The notes below the pieces were generated by a model, which saw only the letters and a program-made list of their open reading frames with translations, searched no databases and was not told the DNA's origin. Positions 46,449 through 56,479 of a stretch of 64,000 nt of DNA are shown here, in pieces. Within the stretch, counting starts at the first letter, position 1; every line of letters begins with the position of its first letter. A program made the position numbers and the translations under genes. The stretch covers positions 63,701 through 127,700 of the forward strand of contig NZ_FNBD01000001.1 in the NCBI RefSeq assembly GCF_900102165.1. The letters run 5' to 3'. Source of the stretch: Cellulophaga baltica. GTDB taxonomy: Bacteria; Bacteroidota; Bacteroidia; Flavobacteriales; Flavobacteriaceae.

Positions 46449-46691
46449 TCACAAGCTTAACAACTTTTTTTTTACTGCAATATACTCTTCTTCATATTCC
46501 CAATAGATCCAACGACCATCTACATAATCTGTCAAGATATATTTCTCGCTCAACGATTTTATTCTTTCTACAGCAACTAACTTTTTAGCAAAACCTTGAA
46601 CTGGACAATGCTCTTCAATTTCTTTATTATTTTCATCATATCCATGACTAATCATAAAACTACCCAAGCTAAGTTCTATAAATTTTTTCAT
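46449..46691 (-). CDS. Small conserved protein between metH and metF
   Basis: 80 residues from the ATG at 46691, or 83 from the ATG at 46700 that overlaps the metH stop. It contains HCPVQGFAKKLVAVERIKSL and GRWIYWEYEEEYIAVKK, with a single conserved-looking Cys. No signal peptide, no membrane span, no family I recognise. Its overlap with metH and place before metF suggest a role linked to methionine synthesis, but that is position only. Confidence 0.65.
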   Translation of the reverse strand: MKKFIELSLGSFMISHGYDENNKEIEEHCPVQGFAKKLVAVERIKSLSEKYILTDYVDGRWIYWEYEEEYIAVKKKLLSL

Positions 46692-46692
46692 A

Positions 46693-49413
46693 CTAATCAT
46701 CTGCTATATTTGTTGCCAACCAACGTGTAGCTTCTTCTAAAGAAATTCCTTTTCTAGCAGCAAAATCTGCTACTTGATCTTCTTTTATTTTCCCCAGTCC
46801 AAAATAGCGCGCTTCAGGGTTAGCAAAATAATATCCACTAACGCTTGAAGCTGGCCACATGGCCAAACTCTCCGTTAAGGTTACTCCTATTTTATCCTCA
46901 ACACCTAACAATTCCCAAATAGTTAATTTCTCCAAATGATCAGGACAAGCAGGATACCCTGGTGCAGGACGTATCCCCTTATAAGTTTCATTGATCAAAT
47001 CCTCATTACTTAAGTTCTCATCTGCCGAATATCCCCAGTGCTTTATTCGCACTTCTTTATGCAGGTATTCTGCATAAGCCTCTGCCAAACGATCTGCAAG
47101 TGCTTTTACTAAAATAGAATTATAATCATCTAGATTTTCTTTATAAGCATCTGCCATTTCATCAGCACCAAAACCAGTACTGACACAAAAGCAACCTATA
47201 TAATCTTGTTTCCCTGAAGTTTTAGGAGCTATAAAATCTGCTAAAGCATAGTCAGCCACTCCTTCACGCCTTTTTAATTGCTGACGAAGGGTTCTAAAAG
47301 TATACTTTTTACCTCCTGCTTCAAGCTCAATATCATCATCACTGATGGCATTTGCAGGAAATAAACCAAAAATACCTTTTGCAGTAAGCCTCTTTTCCGA
47401 GAATATCTTTTTCAACATCTTCTGAGCATCAGCATAAAGCTCTACAGCTTGCTCACCTACCACATCATCCGTTAAAATATCAGGAAATTTACCATGCAAC
47501 TCCCACCCTCTAAAAAAGGGAGACCAATCTATAAATTCTTCTAACTTCTCTAGATCAACGTCCTCAAAAACCTGAATACCTAATTGATTTGGTTTTACTA
47601 TTTTAGACTCTTCCCAGGCTATTTGAAATTTATTTTCACGTGCTTCTGCAATGGTTTTATATTCTTTCTTTTTTGTTCTACTTAAAAACTTGTCTCTAAA
47701 AGATTCATAATCAAGTTTAATATTTTTCTTATAATTTAAGGCAGTATCCTTTTGCAACAAATCGCCCACAACCGTTACCGCCCTAGAGGCATCATTTACG
47801 TGAACCACTGCTTGACTATACTGGGTATCTATTTTTACAGCAGTATGCGCTTTACTTGTTGTAGCCCCACCAATTAATAATGGCACTTTAAAGTTCTGGC
47901 GCTCCATCTCTTTTGCTAAAAATACCATCTCATCTAATGACGGAGTTATCAACCCACTTAAACCAATAATGTCTACATCATGTTCTATCGCGGCATTAAT
48001 AATTTTTTCTGGCGGAACCATTACTCCAAGATCTACAATCTCATAATTATTACACGCTAGCACCACACTCACAATATTTTTTCCAATATCATGAACATCT
48101 CCTTTTACGGTTGCCATCAATATTTTCCCCGCCCCTTTATCGTCTCCTTCTTGCGGATTTAGCAACTTCTCTTCTTCAATATACGGCAACAAATACGCTA
48201 CTGCTTTTTTCATTACTCGGGCAGATTTTACCACTTGTGGTAAAAACATCTTTCCGCTACCAAATAAATCTCCAACAACATTCATACCCGTCATTAGGTT
48301 ACCTTCAATAACTTCAATAGGTTTATGCGCTGCTACACGAGCTTCTTCAATATCTTCAAGAATGTATTGATCAATACCTTTTACTAAGGCACGGGTGATT
48401 CTATTTTGCAAAGGCTCTTCTCTCCAAGATAAATCTATCTTACTTTCTTTTGCCGTACCTACTACTGTTTCTGCAAAATCTAAAAGCCGTTCTGTAGCAT
48501 CCTCTCTTTTATTAAGAATAACATCTTCTACACGTTCTAATAAATCTTTAGGAATATCATCATAAACACCCAATAAACTAGGGTTTACAATTCCCATATT
48601 CATCCCAGCCTGAATGGCGTGGTATAAGAACACAGAGTGCATGGCTTCACGAACAGGGTCATTACCTCTAAAACTAAAAGACACATTACTCACCCCACCG
48701 CTTACGCTACAATGAGGCAGATTTTCTCGGACCCATTTTGTAGCCTTTATAAAATCAATAGCATTAAGCTTATGCTCATCCATTCCTGTAGCTACAGGAA
48801 ATATATTTAAATCAAAAATGATATCTTCAGGCGCGAAATTTACTTCATTCACCAGAATATCATAAGAGCGTTTTGAAATTTCTAATCTTCGTTCATAATT
48901 ATCTGCTTGGCCCGTTTCATCAAAAGCCATAACGATAACTGCAGCACCGTACCGCTTAATTAATTTTGCATGATGTTTAAACTGCTCTTCACCTTCCTTA
49001 AGGCTAATAGAGTTCACCACGCATTTACCTTGCACTACTTGCAAACCAGCCTCAATAATCTCCCATTTAGAACTATCAATCATGATAGGTACTCTAGAAA
49101 TATCTGGTTCTGCAATCACTAAATTCAAAAACTTAACCATGGCCTCTTTACCATTGATAAGTCCATCATCCATATTAATATCAATGATCTGCGCCCCACC
49201 ATCTACCTGATCACGAGCTACGCTTAAAGCCTCCTCAAATTTTTCTTCCTTTATTAAGCGAAGGAATTTTTTTGATCCTGCTACGTTGGTACGCTCACCA
49301 ACATTTACAAAGTTTGTATTTTCCGAAAGCACTAAAGGCTCCAGACCTGAAAGTTTCAGATACCGCTTTGGTTGTCGGTTGTTAGTTGATGGTTGTTTGC
49401 TCTCTTCTATCAT
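46693..49413 (-). CDS. metH: Methionine synthase MetH, C-terminal part (folate, B12 and activation domains)
   Basis: 906 residues carrying the last three modules of cobalamin-dependent methionine synthase. These are the pterin-binding barrel ([17 protein letters not shown] from about residue 34), the cobalamin cap and Rossmann domain with the B12 ligand motif DVHDIG (439-444; His441 is the lower ligand), and the SAM-binding activation domain ending with the [12 protein letters not shown] motif. The homocysteine module is encoded separately upstream at 49544-50542. Together they equal one full MetH. Confidence 0.96.
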   Translation of the reverse strand: MIEESKQPSTNNRQPKRYLKLSGLEPLVLSENTNFVNVGERTNVAGSKKFLRLIKEEKFEEALSVARDQVDGGAQIIDINMDDGLINGKEAMVKFLNLVIAEPDISRVPIMIDSSKWEIIEAGLQVVQGKCVVNSISLKEGEEQFKHHAKLIKRYGAAVIVMAFDETGQADNYERRLEISKRSYDILVNEVNFAPEDIIFDLNIFPVATGMDEHKLNAIDFIKATKWVRENLPHCSVSGGVSNVSFSFRGNDPVREAMHSVFLYHAIQAGMNMGIVNPSLLGVYDDIPKDLLERVEDVILNKREDATERLLDFAETVVGTAKESKIDLSWREEPLQNRITRALVKGIDQYILEDIEEARVAAHKPIEVIEGNLMTGMNVVGDLFGSGKMFLPQVVKSARVMKKAVAYLLPYIEEEKLLNPQEGDDKGAGKILMATVKGDVHDIGKNIVSVVLACNNYEIVDLGVMVPPEKIINAAIEHDVDIIGLSGLITPSLDEMVFLAKEMERQNFKVPLLIGGATTSKAHTAVKIDTQYSQAVVHVNDASRAVTVVGDLLQKDTALNYKKNIKLDYESFRDKFLSRTKKKEYKTIAEARENKFQIAWEESKIVKPNQLGIQVFEDVDLEKLEEFIDWSPFFRGWELHGKFPDILTDDVVGEQAVELYADAQKMLKKIFSEKRLTAKGIFGLFPANAISDDDIELEAGGKKYTFRTLRQQLKRREGVADYALADFIAPKTSGKQDYIGCFCVSTGFGADEMADAYKENLDDYNSILVKALADRLAEAYAEYLHKEVRIKHWGYSADENLSNEDLINETYKGIRPAPGYPACPDHLEKLTIWELLGVEDKIGVTLTESLAMWPASSVSGYYFANPEARYFGLGKIKEDQVADFAARKGISLEEATRWLATNIADD

Positions 49414-49543
49414 AATTACAACCCTTTGTACTATTTTATAAACCTGATTAGTAGCTTTTTACAGCTAAGAATCTGATTCATTATTATTTTAAAATTATCT
49501 TCTTCTATATATTCTTGATCCAGCGCTAAAACACCATAACCAA

Positions 49544-50542
49544 TTATTGCCCAGCAACGATTCTAGGTTTTATATCTTTCACTACATTGGCTATAGCAGA
49601 AATATGTTCTGGCGTGGTACCACAACAACCACCTACTATATTTACTAAGTTCTTTTCTACGTACTCTTTTATTTGCGCAGCCATTTCCGCTGGTGTTTCA
49701 TCATATTCTCCAAAAGCATTAGGCAAACCTGCATTGGGATGTGCAGATACTGCAAAACCTGTTTTAGCAGATAATACTTCTAAATGAGGTACAAGCTGAC
49801 TTGCTCCTAAAGCACAGTTAAACCCTACGGATAAAATTGGAATATGAGATATGGAGATCAAAAAAGCCTCTGCTGTTTGTCCTGATAAAGTTCTTCCAGA
49901 TGCATCTGTAATAGTGCCACTCACCATGATCGGAATATCAATACCGCGCTCATCTTTTACTTCTTCAATAGCAAACAATGCTGCTTTTGCATTTAGCGTA
50001 TCAAAAATGGTCTCTACCATTAATAAATCAGAACCACCATCAATTAAGGCTTCTACCTGCTGTTTGTACGCAATTCTTAACTCATCAAATGACACCGCTC
50101 TATATCCAGGATCGTTTACATCTGGAGACATGCTTGCCGTTTTATTCGTAGGCCCAATACTACCTACTACAAAGCGGGGTTTATGCGGCTCTTTTGCCGT
50201 AAATTCATCGGCTACCTGCTTTGCAATCTTGGCCGATTCATAATTTAGCTCATAGACCAAATCTTCCATAAAATAATCTGCCATGGCTATTGTTGTACTG
50301 GAAAAGGTATTTGTTTCAACAATATCTGCTCCGGCAGCAAAATATTTACGGTGCACATCTGCGATTGCTTCTGGCTGTGTTAAGGACAACAAATCATTGT
50401 TACCCTGTAAGGGATGCTCCCAGTCCTTAAAACGTTCTCCTCTAAAATCTTCTTCGGTAAACTTATGGCGTTGAAGCATCGTTCCCATAGCACCATCCAG
50501 CACCAAAATACGCTCCTTAAGTATGTCTTTTATATTCTTCAT
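49544..50542 (-). CDS. metH: Methionine synthase MetH, N-terminal homocysteine-binding part
   Basis: A 332-residue homocysteine methyltransferase module. N-terminal [19 protein letters not shown] is the classical MetH start. Zinc-binding Cys residues lie in [12 protein letters not shown] and [11 protein letters not shown]. It ends where the folate domain would begin in one-chain MetH; the next module follows as a separate gene after 130 bp. It is first in the met operon behind a SAM-I riboswitch. Confidence 0.96.
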   Translation of the reverse strand: MKNIKDILKERILVLDGAMGTMLQRHKFTEEDFRGERFKDWEHPLQGNNDLLSLTQPEAIADVHRKYFAAGADIVETNTFSSTTIAMADYFMEDLVYELNYESAKIAKQVADEFTAKEPHKPRFVVGSIGPTNKTASMSPDVNDPGYRAVSFDELRIAYKQQVEALIDGGSDLLMVETIFDTLNAKAALFAIEEVKDERGIDIPIMVSGTITDASGRTLSGQTAEAFLISISHIPILSVGFNCALGASQLVPHLEVLSAKTGFAVSAHPNAGLPNAFGEYDETPAEMAAQIKEYVEKNLVNIVGGCCGTTPEHISAIANVVKDIKPRIVAGQ

Positions 50543-50734
50543 TTTTCAAATCTCTATACTATAAAAAAATGCGTTCAAGCGATATAACTATACTGCACAC
50601 AACAGCACCACTTTTTATTACGTGCTAAGGCAAAAAATAGGATATCGCCAAATCACTTGCTTTTTCTGCAAATGAAACGCTCTAATCATAAATTATCAAG
50701 TAAAGTAAAAACTAAGACGAAATGTTTCGCTTTT
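50543..50734 (-). promoter_or_regulatory. Expression platform between SAM-I aptamer and metH
   Basis: 192 bp of non-coding leader. It contains CTTGATAA (minus strand, 50700-50693), an 8-nt perfect complement of the TTATCAAG that forms the 5' side of P1, so it could compete with P1 when SAM is absent. I see no obvious intrinsic terminator, so control could act on translation or on a long-range structure. No gene is visible. Confidence 0.45.
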
Positions 50735-50855
50735 GTTATCTATTTCAAAACGAGTAGGGTCTTGAATAGAACTTAGCACCTTCTTTTTAGGTAAAACTAC
50801 TTAAAAGGGTTGCCAAGGCTTCATCGGGTCTAGTCCCTCCACCTTTCTTGATAAC
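50735..50855 (-). ncRNA. SAM-I (S-box) riboswitch aptamer
   Basis: The minus strand carries the conserved core in order: GTTATCAAGA (P1/P2), GGTGGAGGGACT, GACCCGATGAAGCC, GGCAACC, GGTGCTAA and the closing GATAAC, which pairs with GTTATC over 6 bp to form P1. These are the hallmark segments of the SAM-I riboswitch. It lies about 190 bp upstream of metH, so methionine synthesis should be switched off when SAM is plentiful. Confidence 0.93.
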
Positions 50856-50938
50856 TATTTTCAATGTTGCAATGAACTTCAAACAATGACTGCAAAGAAA
50901 CGTTACCGCCAAATTAAAACCAAATTATATGGTAAAAT

Positions 50939-50973
50939 AAAAGCCTTCTAACTAGAACAGTAAGAAGGCTTTT
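50939..50973 (-). terminator. Terminator of the sulfate assimilation operon
   Basis: AAAAGCCTTCT/AGAAGGCTTTT (11 bp, 13-nt loop) with a TTTTATTTT tract on the minus strand, 23 bp after the flavoprotein reductase stop. Confidence 0.85.
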
Positions 50974-50996
50974 GTATTTTTAAATCGCTTAGATTT

Positions 50997-52058
50997 TTAC
51001 GATATACTCTGTACGACTTCTTTCTTTGCAACTTTCTTAGATCCATCAAAACCTTCTACACCACCTACGGTAGTATACTTCATTACATAACGTTTTCCAG
51101 GGTTGATAATCTGGTATGCAAACTGACACATAACTGCGGCCTCATGGAAACCAGAAAGTATCAATTTCAATTTCCCCTCGTAGGTATTAACATCGCCAAT
51201 AGCAAAAACTCCAGGTATATTTGTTTGGTAATCTTTTGCGTTATTTACTTTAATCGCATTTTTTTCTATCTCTAGACCCCAATCTCCGATTGGTCCTAAT
51301 TTTGGAGATAAACCAAATAATGGAATAAAGTTATCTACAGGTAAAATTGTTTCTCCTTTTTCAGCATCATTATGCTTAATAGTTACCGCTTCTACATTAC
51401 CATCACCGGCTATACCAATAACCTCAGCTTCTGTAAATAATTTAATTTTACCAAGCTTAGCTAATTCTGATGCTTTCTCTACAGAATCTAAAGCTCCTCT
51501 AAATTCATTTCTTCTATGTACTAAAGAAACTTCTGATGCTACATCTGCTAAGAAAATTGCCCAATCTAAAGCAGAATCTCCACCTCCAGCAATAACTACT
51601 TTTTTGTCACGATACACTTCAGGATCCTTAATAAAGTAATTTACCCCTTTATCTTCAAAGTCGATAATATTTGGAATTAAAGGCTTTCTTGGTTCAAAAG
51701 AACCCAAACCACCTGCAATAACAACTACCGGTGCCTGATGCTGTGTACCTTTATTTGTCGTAACAATAAAAGAACCATCTTCTTGCTTATCTAATGTCTC
51801 AGCACGTTCTCCCAACGTATAACCTGCTTCAAAAGGCTTAATTTGTTCCATCAAATTATCTACCAAGGTTCCTGCTAAAATTTCTGGAAAAGCAGGAATA
51901 TCGTAAATAGGTTTCTTTGGATATATTTCTGAACACTGACCACCTGTTTGTGGCAATGCATCAATTAAATGGCATTTTAACTTTAATAATCCTGCTTCAA
52001 AAACGGTAAACAAACCTGTAGGTCCTGCTCCAATAATTAAAATATCTGTTTTTATCAT
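50997..52058 (-). CDS. Ferredoxin/flavodoxin-NADP+ reductase (TrxB-like)
   Basis: 353-residue flavoprotein of the thioredoxin-reductase-like FNR type. FAD motif ILIIGAGPTGLFTVFE at residues 7-22, NADP motif VIAGGGDSALDWAIF and C-terminal FAIGDVNTYEG. The redox-active CxxC of true thioredoxin reductases is absent (the NADP domain reads GGGDSALDW), which supports the ferredoxin-reductase assignment. Located at the end of the sulfite-reductase operon, it probably supplies reduced ferredoxin for sulfite reduction. Confidence 0.88.
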   Translation of the reverse strand: MIKTDILIIGAGPTGLFTVFEAGLLKLKCHLIDALPQTGGQCSEIYPKKPIYDIPAFPEILAGTLVDNLMEQIKPFEAGYTLGERAETLDKQEDGSFIVTTNKGTQHQAPVVVIAGGLGSFEPRKPLIPNIIDFEDKGVNYFIKDPEVYRDKKVVIAGGGDSALDWAIFLADVASEVSLVHRRNEFRGALDSVEKASELAKLGKIKLFTEAEVIGIAGDGNVEAVTIKHNDAEKGETILPVDNFIPLFGLSPKLGPIGDWGLEIEKNAIKVNNAKDYQTNIPGVFAIGDVNTYEGKLKLILSGFHEAAVMCQFAYQIINPGKRYVMKYTTVGGVEGFDGSKKVAKKEVVQSIS

Positions 52059-52111
52059 CTCTCTACTAATTCAAAAAATTCTTGTGTTGAAATACGCTTA
52101 AAATACTACTG

Positions 52112-52119
52112 CAAATTTA
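52112..52119 (-). promoter_or_regulatory. Possible internal -7 box before the reductase gene
   Basis: TAAATTTG on the minus strand matches TAnnTTTG, 54 bp before the reductase ATG and after cobA. No -33 TTG is visible. It may give independent expression of the reductase. Confidence 0.35.
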
Positions 52120-52134
52120 CGACAGTAAAATAAA

Positions 52135-52929
52135 TTAATGGTGCACTTCGCTTACTTGTTTATACGACTCTATTGCACCTGAAAGTGCTTTTCTATGATT
52201 AACAACCTCACCAATTATTATAATTGCTGGATTTGCTAATTGTTGCTTATCTACTTCTGATTGAATAGTCGAAATAGTTCCTATTCCTATCTTTTCATCT
52301 TCTCTTGTACCATTCTGGATGATAGCGATTGGCGTATCTGCTTTCCCTTCTTCCTCAAACAAAGCTACTATTGCTGGCAATTTTGACATTCCCATTAATA
52401 TAACCACAGTAGCGTTTGATTTTGCTGCTAAAGCTACATCTGAAGAGAGCTTGTGTTCTTTGGTAGTACCTGTTATAACCCAAAAACTTTCTGCAGCTCC
52501 TCTTTTAGTCACAGGTATATTTTGAGATGCAGGTACGGCTACAGATGAAGATATCCCCGGAACCATGGCCACATTCAACCCATGGCTTGCTGCATATTCC
52601 ATTTCTTCTGCACCGCGACCAAAAATAAAAGGATCACCACCTTTTAAACGAACTACATGTTGCGATTGTCCACGCTGTACAATAAGCTCATTAATTTGCT
52701 CTTGCTGATAGGCATAACACCCCTTACGCTTACCTACAAAAATGAGCTCTGCGTGTTCCGCATACTCTAACAATTCAGGATTTACCAAAGCATCATACAA
52801 AACAACATCTGCTGCCTGCAGTGCTTTTATAGCTTTTAGCGTAATTAAGTCTGGATCACCGGGACCCGCACCAATTACCGTAAGCAAACCTAAGTTGCTA
52901 GCATTCGTATGTTTTGTATTCTTGATCAT
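52135..52929 (-). CDS. cobA: Uroporphyrinogen-III C-methyltransferase (SUMT)
   Basis: 264-residue SAM-dependent methyltransferase making precorrin-2, the precursor of the siroheme cofactor of sulfite reductase. LTVIGAGPGDPDLITLKA is the N-terminal signature, VRLKGGDPFIFGRGAEE the P-loop-like motif, and VPGISSSVAVPASQNIPVT the substrate segment. It is the single-domain form without CysG dehydrogenase/chelatase. It is 2 bp from the sulfite reductase stop. Confidence 0.94.
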   Translation of the reverse strand: MIKNTKHTNASNLGLLTVIGAGPGDPDLITLKAIKALQAADVVLYDALVNPELLEYAEHAELIFVGKRKGCYAYQQEQINELIVQRGQSQHVVRLKGGDPFIFGRGAEEMEYAASHGLNVAMVPGISSSVAVPASQNIPVTKRGAAESFWVITGTTKEHKLSSDVALAAKSNATVVILMGMSKLPAIVALFEEEGKADTPIAIIQNGTREDEKIGIGTISTIQSEVDKQQLANPAIIIIGEVVNHRKALSGAIESYKQVSEVHH

Positions 52930-52931
52930 GA

Positions 52932-55025
52932 TTAGTTTGCTTTTGCTAATTCAGCATTTCTGAAGTCTTGAACTTTTCCTAAAAATACTTTCGTATCATT
53001 TAAGTAGTTCTTAGCAAATACTTCTGTAGGTTCGTTTTTATTAATTTGAAGAATAAATTCTTCAAAACCTTTATCTAAAGCAATTCTACCATTCGCAACG
53101 AATTTCTCATCAAAATCTTTAATGATACCCGCATGCGTATTTGTTTTCTGATTTTCTGAAGTAAGAATAGCTTTTGCTGTATTTACCATAGAAGAATAGG
53201 AGTGATAAATACTAGCTGCCCATTTACCTTCATTAAAAGTAGTTTCTGCTGTTTGTATTTTCTCTTCACTCTCAAACAATAACGTAGCAATCAAATCAAT
53301 CACAACACCAGCACACTCACCTACTCCAATAGCTTGGATATATTCTTCAGAATTACCCCAATCTATAAAATCATCAGGTGTTAAATTCTCAACATCTGTT
53401 AAGTCTTTCAAGAAATCATAGAAGTACATTTGCTCTTTTTGTGCATAGTACTCTGGAAATGATAATCCATTACCATTAGCATCAAAATCATTTAAGATTA
53501 AACGCAACGCTTCTGGACCTCTTTTACTTGGTATTTTCACTACCTTATCTGCAAATCTACCTTCCCCATTACCCATATTACCACCTCCTAAAAGCACTTG
53601 TAATGCTGGAGCTACTAATTTTGATTTGGTACGCACAGACATTCCTTGAAAACCAATATTTGCCATATTGTGTTGCCCACATGCATTCATACACCCACTA
53701 ATTTTAATCACCACATCTGGGTTATTAATATAATCTGGGTATTCTTCTTTCATAATACGCTCTAACTCTTCTGCAATACCTGTACTACTTGCAATCCCTA
53801 AATTACAGGTATCTGTTCCAGGACAAGCGGTAATATCTATAGCTCTGTTATAACCCGCTTCTGTAAAGCCTAATTTTTTTAATTCGGAATAAAAGAAAGG
53901 TACTAGCTCTTCTTTTACGTAAGGAATTACAATATTTTGACGCAAGCTTAGACGAATTTCGTCTGCTGCATATTTTTCTACTAAATCTGCCAAGGCACGA
54001 GCTTCTTTAAGGTAAAAATCTCCTAATAAAACTTTTACACCTATAGCTACATAACCTTCTTGTTTTTGAGGAATTATGTTGGTTGATTTCCAAGCATCAA
54101 AAGTAGCCTGATCTTCTATAACCACATTAGGAACAGTAACTTGTGCTATTTGCGGCTTTGGATATGCCTCTGCATCAATAGGAAAAGATTTCATTGGAAC
54201 TGCAATTTGCTCTTCCTCCAATAAGGATTTAAAACCATCTAAGCCTAAATCTTTTAATAAGAATTTTAACCGTGCTTTTGCTCTACTCTTACGCTCTCCG
54301 TATCTATCAAAAACACGAACAACACCTTCCATTAAAGGAATAATTTTATCAGAAGGTAAAAAATCATATAACAACTCTGCATGACGTGGTTGCGATCCTA
54401 AACCACCACCTAACATCACTTTAAACCCTTTTACACCAGCTTCAATTTTAGCAATAAAACCTAAATCGTGCATGTATGAAAGACCCGTATCTGCATCACT
54501 AGAAGAAAAAGACACTTTAAACTTACGTCCTAATTCCTGACTAATAGGATTTCTTAAAAAATACTGAAACAACGCATGTGCATAAGGAGAAACATCAAAA
54601 GGCTCTTCTACATCTATACCTGCCGTTTCACTTGCCGTTACATTACGTACAGTGTTACCACAAGCTTCACGCAATGTAATGTCTGATTTTTCAAGTTCTG
54701 CCCATAACTCTGGAGTTCTATTCAAATCTACATAGTGAATTTGAATATCTTGACGTGTAGTAATGTGCAAACGACCTCTAGAATACTCTTCAGAAACATC
54801 AGAAATTGTTCTTAGTTGCTCCGAAGAAACTTTACCGTAAGGCAATTTTATACGAATCATTTGTACGCCTTCTTGCCGCTGACCGTAAACACCACGTGCT
54901 AAACGAAGACTACGAAATTTTTCTTCGTCTAGTTTACCATTGTGGAACATATCAATTTTGTTAGCCAAATCGATGATATCTTTTTCTACAACTGGATTTT
55001 CTATTTCTGTTCTAAAACTTTGCAT
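52932..55025 (-). CDS. Ferredoxin-type sulfite (or nitrite) reductase with HEPN-like C-terminus
   Basis: 697 residues: two ferrodoxin-like/siroheme repeats (LPYGKVSSEQLRTISDVSEEY, RGRLHITTRQDIQIHYVD) and the 4Fe-4S/siroheme Cys set C401, C407, C445 and C449 (CPGTDTC ... CMNAC). An extra C-terminal region (about 570-697) is helical and HEPN-like (SEEKIQTAETTFNEGKWAASIYHSYSS). Its place between cysN and cobA favours sulfite as substrate. Nitrite cannot be excluded from sequence. Confidence 0.92.
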   Translation of the reverse strand: MQSFRTEIENPVVEKDIIDLANKIDMFHNGKLDEEKFRSLRLARGVYGQRQEGVQMIRIKLPYGKVSSEQLRTISDVSEEYSRGRLHITTRQDIQIHYVDLNRTPELWAELEKSDITLREACGNTVRNVTASETAGIDVEEPFDVSPYAHALFQYFLRNPISQELGRKFKVSFSSSDADTGLSYMHDLGFIAKIEAGVKGFKVMLGGGLGSQPRHAELLYDFLPSDKIIPLMEGVVRVFDRYGERKSRAKARLKFLLKDLGLDGFKSLLEEEQIAVPMKSFPIDAEAYPKPQIAQVTVPNVVIEDQATFDAWKSTNIIPQKQEGYVAIGVKVLLGDFYLKEARALADLVEKYAADEIRLSLRQNIVIPYVKEELVPFFYSELKKLGFTEAGYNRAIDITACPGTDTCNLGIASSTGIAEELERIMKEEYPDYINNPDVVIKISGCMNACGQHNMANIGFQGMSVRTKSKLVAPALQVLLGGGNMGNGEGRFADKVVKIPSKRGPEALRLILNDFDANGNGLSFPEYYAQKEQMYFYDFLKDLTDVENLTPDDFIDWGNSEEYIQAIGVGECAGVVIDLIATLLFESEEKIQTAETTFNEGKWAASIYHSYSSMVNTAKAILTSENQKTNTHAGIIKDFDEKFVANGRIALDKGFEEFILQINKNEPTEVFAKNYLNDTKVFLGKVQDFRNAELAKAN

Positions 55026-55029
55026 ATAT

Positions 55030-55058
55030 CTTCCCCTCCTAACCTCCCCAAGGGGAAG
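55030..55058. repeat. Palindromic C/G-run element between sulfite reductase gene and cysN
   Basis: CTTCCCCT and AGGGGAAG form a perfect 8-bp inverted repeat 13 nt apart, with CCTCCCC and AAGGAATT beside it. Related sequences appear on both sides of the cysN 5' end at 56394-56412 and 56456-56476. Confidence 0.6.
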
Positions 55059-55137
55059 GAATTCTTACTCGGTTAAAATAAGAATATTGTTATTAATTTT
55101 TTCTACCTACTTGCTTGCACGTGGTGGCTAAAAAGAT

Positions 55138-56385
55138 TTATTGAATAAACCCAGCCCCTACCGTGCTATTTGTTTTTGTATCAATAATAATAAATGAACC
55201 ATTTGTTCTATGATCTTTAAAAGCATCAAAGAAAATAGGCTTATTTAATTTAAACGTCACCTTAGCAATATCATTCATTCCTAAACCTTCTACATTCTCT
55301 TCTATACCAGAGTAATCCGGGTTTATTTTATGGTGAATTTGATCAACCTTAGCCAATACTTTATTGACACCATGTTGAATCACATATTTACTACCTGTCT
55401 TTAATGGGTCTGAATCCATCCAAGAAATATTAGCGGTAAACTGTTTGTCAATTTGCGGTAAATCGCCCACCTTAACAATCATATCTCCACGACTTACATT
55501 TATCTCATCTTCTAAAGTGATGGTTACCGATGAACGTCTTGAAGCTGTCTGATACTTCTTATCGTAGAAATAAATTTCTTTTATTTTTGATGTTGTTTGA
55601 GATGGTAAAGCCACAACCTCATCACCTACACTCAATTCACCTCCGTATACTTTACCCGCAAATCCTCTAAAATCATGAAAATCTTCCGTTTTAGGGCGGA
55701 TTACGTATTGTACTGGAAAACGCGGTGTTCCCGCATTGAAAATATCTTTTCTATCTAATTCTTCTAAGTGCTCTAATAATGTCTGACCTGTGTACCAAGG
55801 TGTATGTTCAGACTTATTTACTACGTTATCCCCTTTTAAAGCACTCACAGGAATAAAGGTAATTTTCTGGTCTTGGTAATCTCTCTTAGCCATTAATTCA
55901 GAAAAATCTGCCTTAATCTCATTGTACCTGTCCTCAGAGAAATCAACCAAATCCATCTTATTCACCGCTACAATAACATCTTTTACACGAAGTAAGTTAT
56001 TGATGAAAAAATGGCGATTTGTTTGTTCAATAACTCCTTTACGCGCATCTATTAAAATAATAGCTGCTTGTGATGTAGAAGCTCCTGTAACCATGTTTCT
56101 AGTATACTCAACATGACCCGGAGTATCTGCTATAATGTAACTTTTCTTTGCTGTTGAAAAATAGATATGCGCAACATCAATGGTAATTCCTTGCTCACGC
56201 TCTGCTACCAATCCGTCTGTTGCTAAAGAAAAATCTAAATAATCATATCCTTTTTGCTTGCTTGTTTTTTCGATAGCCTCTAACTTATCACTAGTAAGAG
56301 ATTTTGTATCGTATAGTATTCTACCAATTAAGGTACTCTTACCATCATCTACACTACCTGCTGTTGCTATTTTTAGTACTTCCAT
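55138..56385 (-). CDS. cysN: Sulfate adenylyltransferase subunit 1 (GTPase) CysN
   Basis: GTP-hydrolysing subunit that drives formation of adenosine 5'-phosphosulfate. Elongation-factor-like GTPase: AGSVDDGKSTLIGRIL (G1), DVAHIYFSTAKKSYIIADTPGHVEY (G3) and AVNKMDLVDF (G4). About 415 residues. The frame extends upstream to 56454, but that part is translated from the intergenic repeat and the ATG at 56385 (MEVLKIATAGSVDDGKST) is the family start. No CysC kinase domain is fused. Confidence 0.95.
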   Translation of the reverse strand: MEVLKIATAGSVDDGKSTLIGRILYDTKSLTSDKLEAIEKTSKQKGYDYLDFSLATDGLVAEREQGITIDVAHIYFSTAKKSYIIADTPGHVEYTRNMVTGASTSQAAIILIDARKGVIEQTNRHFFINNLLRVKDVIVAVNKMDLVDFSEDRYNEIKADFSELMAKRDYQDQKITFIPVSALKGDNVVNKSEHTPWYTGQTLLEHLEELDRKDIFNAGTPRFPVQYVIRPKTEDFHDFRGFAGKVYGGELSVGDEVVALPSQTTSKIKEIYFYDKKYQTASRRSSVTITLEDEINVSRGDMIVKVGDLPQIDKQFTANISWMDSDPLKTGSKYVIQHGVNKVLAKVDQIHHKINPDYSGIEENVEGLGMNDIAKVTFKLNKPIFFDAFKDHRTNGSFIIIDTKTNSTVGAGFIQ

Positions 56386-56393
56386 CCTATTCT

Positions 56394-56412
56394 GACCTCC
56401 CCACTGAGAAGG
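56394..56412. repeat. Partial copy of the C/G-run element upstream of cysN
   Basis: GACCTCCCCACTGAGAAGGA resembles CCTCCCCAAGGGGAAGGA at 55043-55060, with the centre degenerated. It lies just before the cysN start. Confidence 0.45.
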
Positions 56413-56455
56413 ACTTTTTTTAAAAAAATTTGTATATTCTATGATCTCTAACATT

Positions 56456-56476
56456 TCCCCTTAGGGGATTAAGGGG
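56456..56476. repeat. Palindromic C/G-run element between cysD and cysN
   Basis: CCCCTTAGGGGATTAAGGGG contains overlapping inverted repeats (CCCCTTAGGGG and CCCCTT...AAGGGG). It lies in the cysD-cysN gap and belongs with the elements at 55030 and 56394. Confidence 0.55.
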
Positions 56477-56479
56477 ACT

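Noticed and set aside
49851-50243. Plus-strand frame of 130 codons opposite the N-terminal metH gene
   Set aside because: Antisense shadow with low-complexity Ser/Ala content and no start context.
56386-56454. 23-codon N-terminal extension of CysN
   Set aside because: It is translated from an intergenic palindromic repeat. The family starts at MEVLKIATAGS.
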